Part shown: in pieces, positions 20,777 to 21,100 of the stretch | Position numbering within the stretch: position 1 is the first letter of the stretch | Layout of the letters: the number at the start of each line of letters is the position of its first letter | Source: Scatomorpha pullicola | GTDB lineage: Bacteria; Bacillota; Clostridia; Oscillospirales; Oscillospiraceae | DNA length: 21,100 bases | Assembly: GCA_018716545.1 (NCBI GenBank) | Contig: DVJU01000099.1 | Span: 1-21,100, forward strand | Direction: 5' to 3' | Translations under genes and position numbers: made by a program | The notes under the pieces: generated by a model | Databases searched by the model: none | What the model was told of the DNA's origin: nothing | Seen by the model: the letters and a program-made list of their open reading frames with translations, nothing else

Positions 20777-21100
20777 TCTATCTCGTCCAGCGCCGCCAGC
20801 AGGGCGTCCATCTGTCCGGCGGCGCCTATCGTGATGCGAAGGTATTCGGATAGCTCCCCGCCCAGATAGCGCACCAGTATGCCGCGCTCCTTGAGCCTGG
20901 CGGCGATGTCCGGAGCCGAGCCCGCGCCGGGCTTGGCCAGGACGAAGTTGGCCTTGGAGTCGGTGAGACACCAGCCGCGCTGCCTCAGCGCGGCGGCAAA
21001 GCGCTCGCGCTCGGCGGCTATCCTGGCGCAGTTGGCCTCGTAGTAGGCGCTGTCCCTCACGGCGGCGACGCCGGCGGCCAGGGCGCAGCGGTTGACGCTG
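20773..21100 (-). CDS. hisC: Histidinol-phosphate aminotransferase HisC, C-terminal part (5' end beyond window)
   Basis: PLP-dependent transaminase of the seventh step of histidine synthesis. Only about the last 108 residues are in the window; the frame is open to the right edge. Seen: SVNRCALAAGVAAVRDSAYY, matching the NVNRLAQ-x-AAL-AAL pattern of HisC, then WCLTDSKANFVLAK, GILVRYLGGELSEYLRITIGAAGQMDALLAAL, the typical HisC closing strand and helix. The pyridoxal lysine lies outside the window. A GTG at 21060 is not the true start. The context of hisB-H-A-F-IE downstream favours HisC over other class I aminotransferases. Confidence 0.9.
   Translation of the reverse strand, partial: SVNRCALAAGVAAVRDSAYYEANCARIAAERERFAAALRQRGWCLTDSKANFVLAKPGAGSAPDIAARLKERGILVRYLGGELSEYLRITIGAAGQMDALLAALDEIE

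Overview
The window looks like a chromosomal core region of a GC-rich, Gram-positive-type member of the Firmicutes (class Clostridia; an Oscillospiraceae-like relative is my best guess). The main evidence is a WalR-WalK-YycH-YycI-WalJ-RlmH cluster, which is typical of Firmicutes. An S-layer-homology (SLH) protein, strong GGAGG-type ribosome binding sites and several TTG/GTG starts fit with this. The taxonomic placement is inferred, not shown. No phage, insertion sequence, CRISPR array or clear mobile island is visible.

Layout. (1) Positions 1-5160, minus strand, in transcription order: smpB, an SLH protein with a DUF2927-like C-terminal domain, a cyclophilin, an array of palindromic repeats, ssrA (tmRNA) with its own terminator, a ZIP-family metal transporter, and a DUF3298-type lipoprotein that runs off the left edge. 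Both parts of the trans-translation ribosome rescue system, SmpB and tmRNA, therefore lie within 3 kb of each other. (2) Positions 5160-15000, plus strand: a divergent promoter region, then a NUDIX hydrolase overlapping walR, walK, yycH and yycI. After a gap carrying a promoter and a structured leader come murA, walJ, rlmH, a DUF2007 protein and a phosphohexomutase. This is the cell-wall homeostasis locus with the first committed peptidoglycan enzyme, MurA, placed inside it. (3) Positions 14974-16320: two candidate promoters and a two-gene chromate-transporter pair, closed by a strong bidirectional terminator. (4) Positions 16329-21100, minus strand: the downstream half of a histidine operon, hisC (partial)-GNAT acetyltransferase-GyrI-like protein-hisB-hisH-hisA-hisF-hisIE, tightly packed with 4-nt overlaps.

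How they work together: WalK/WalR would sense the state of the envelope, with YycH and YycI as membrane-anchored modulators and WalJ and RlmH as conserved companions. Two near-consensus WalR boxes (TGTWAH-N5-TGTWAH) sit in the two control gaps of this locus, upstream of the NUDIX-walRK unit/smpB and in the murA leader. This suggests autoregulation and WalR control of murA. The most unusual sequence structure is the repeat array at 2535-2833: two 86-nt copies with a compensatory change in their hairpin, plus related small palindromes that recur in the murA leader. I found no clear evidence of a wholly new system. The best candidates for novelty are the repeat family, the SLH/DUF2927 protein, and the two unrelated genes translationally coupled inside the his operon.
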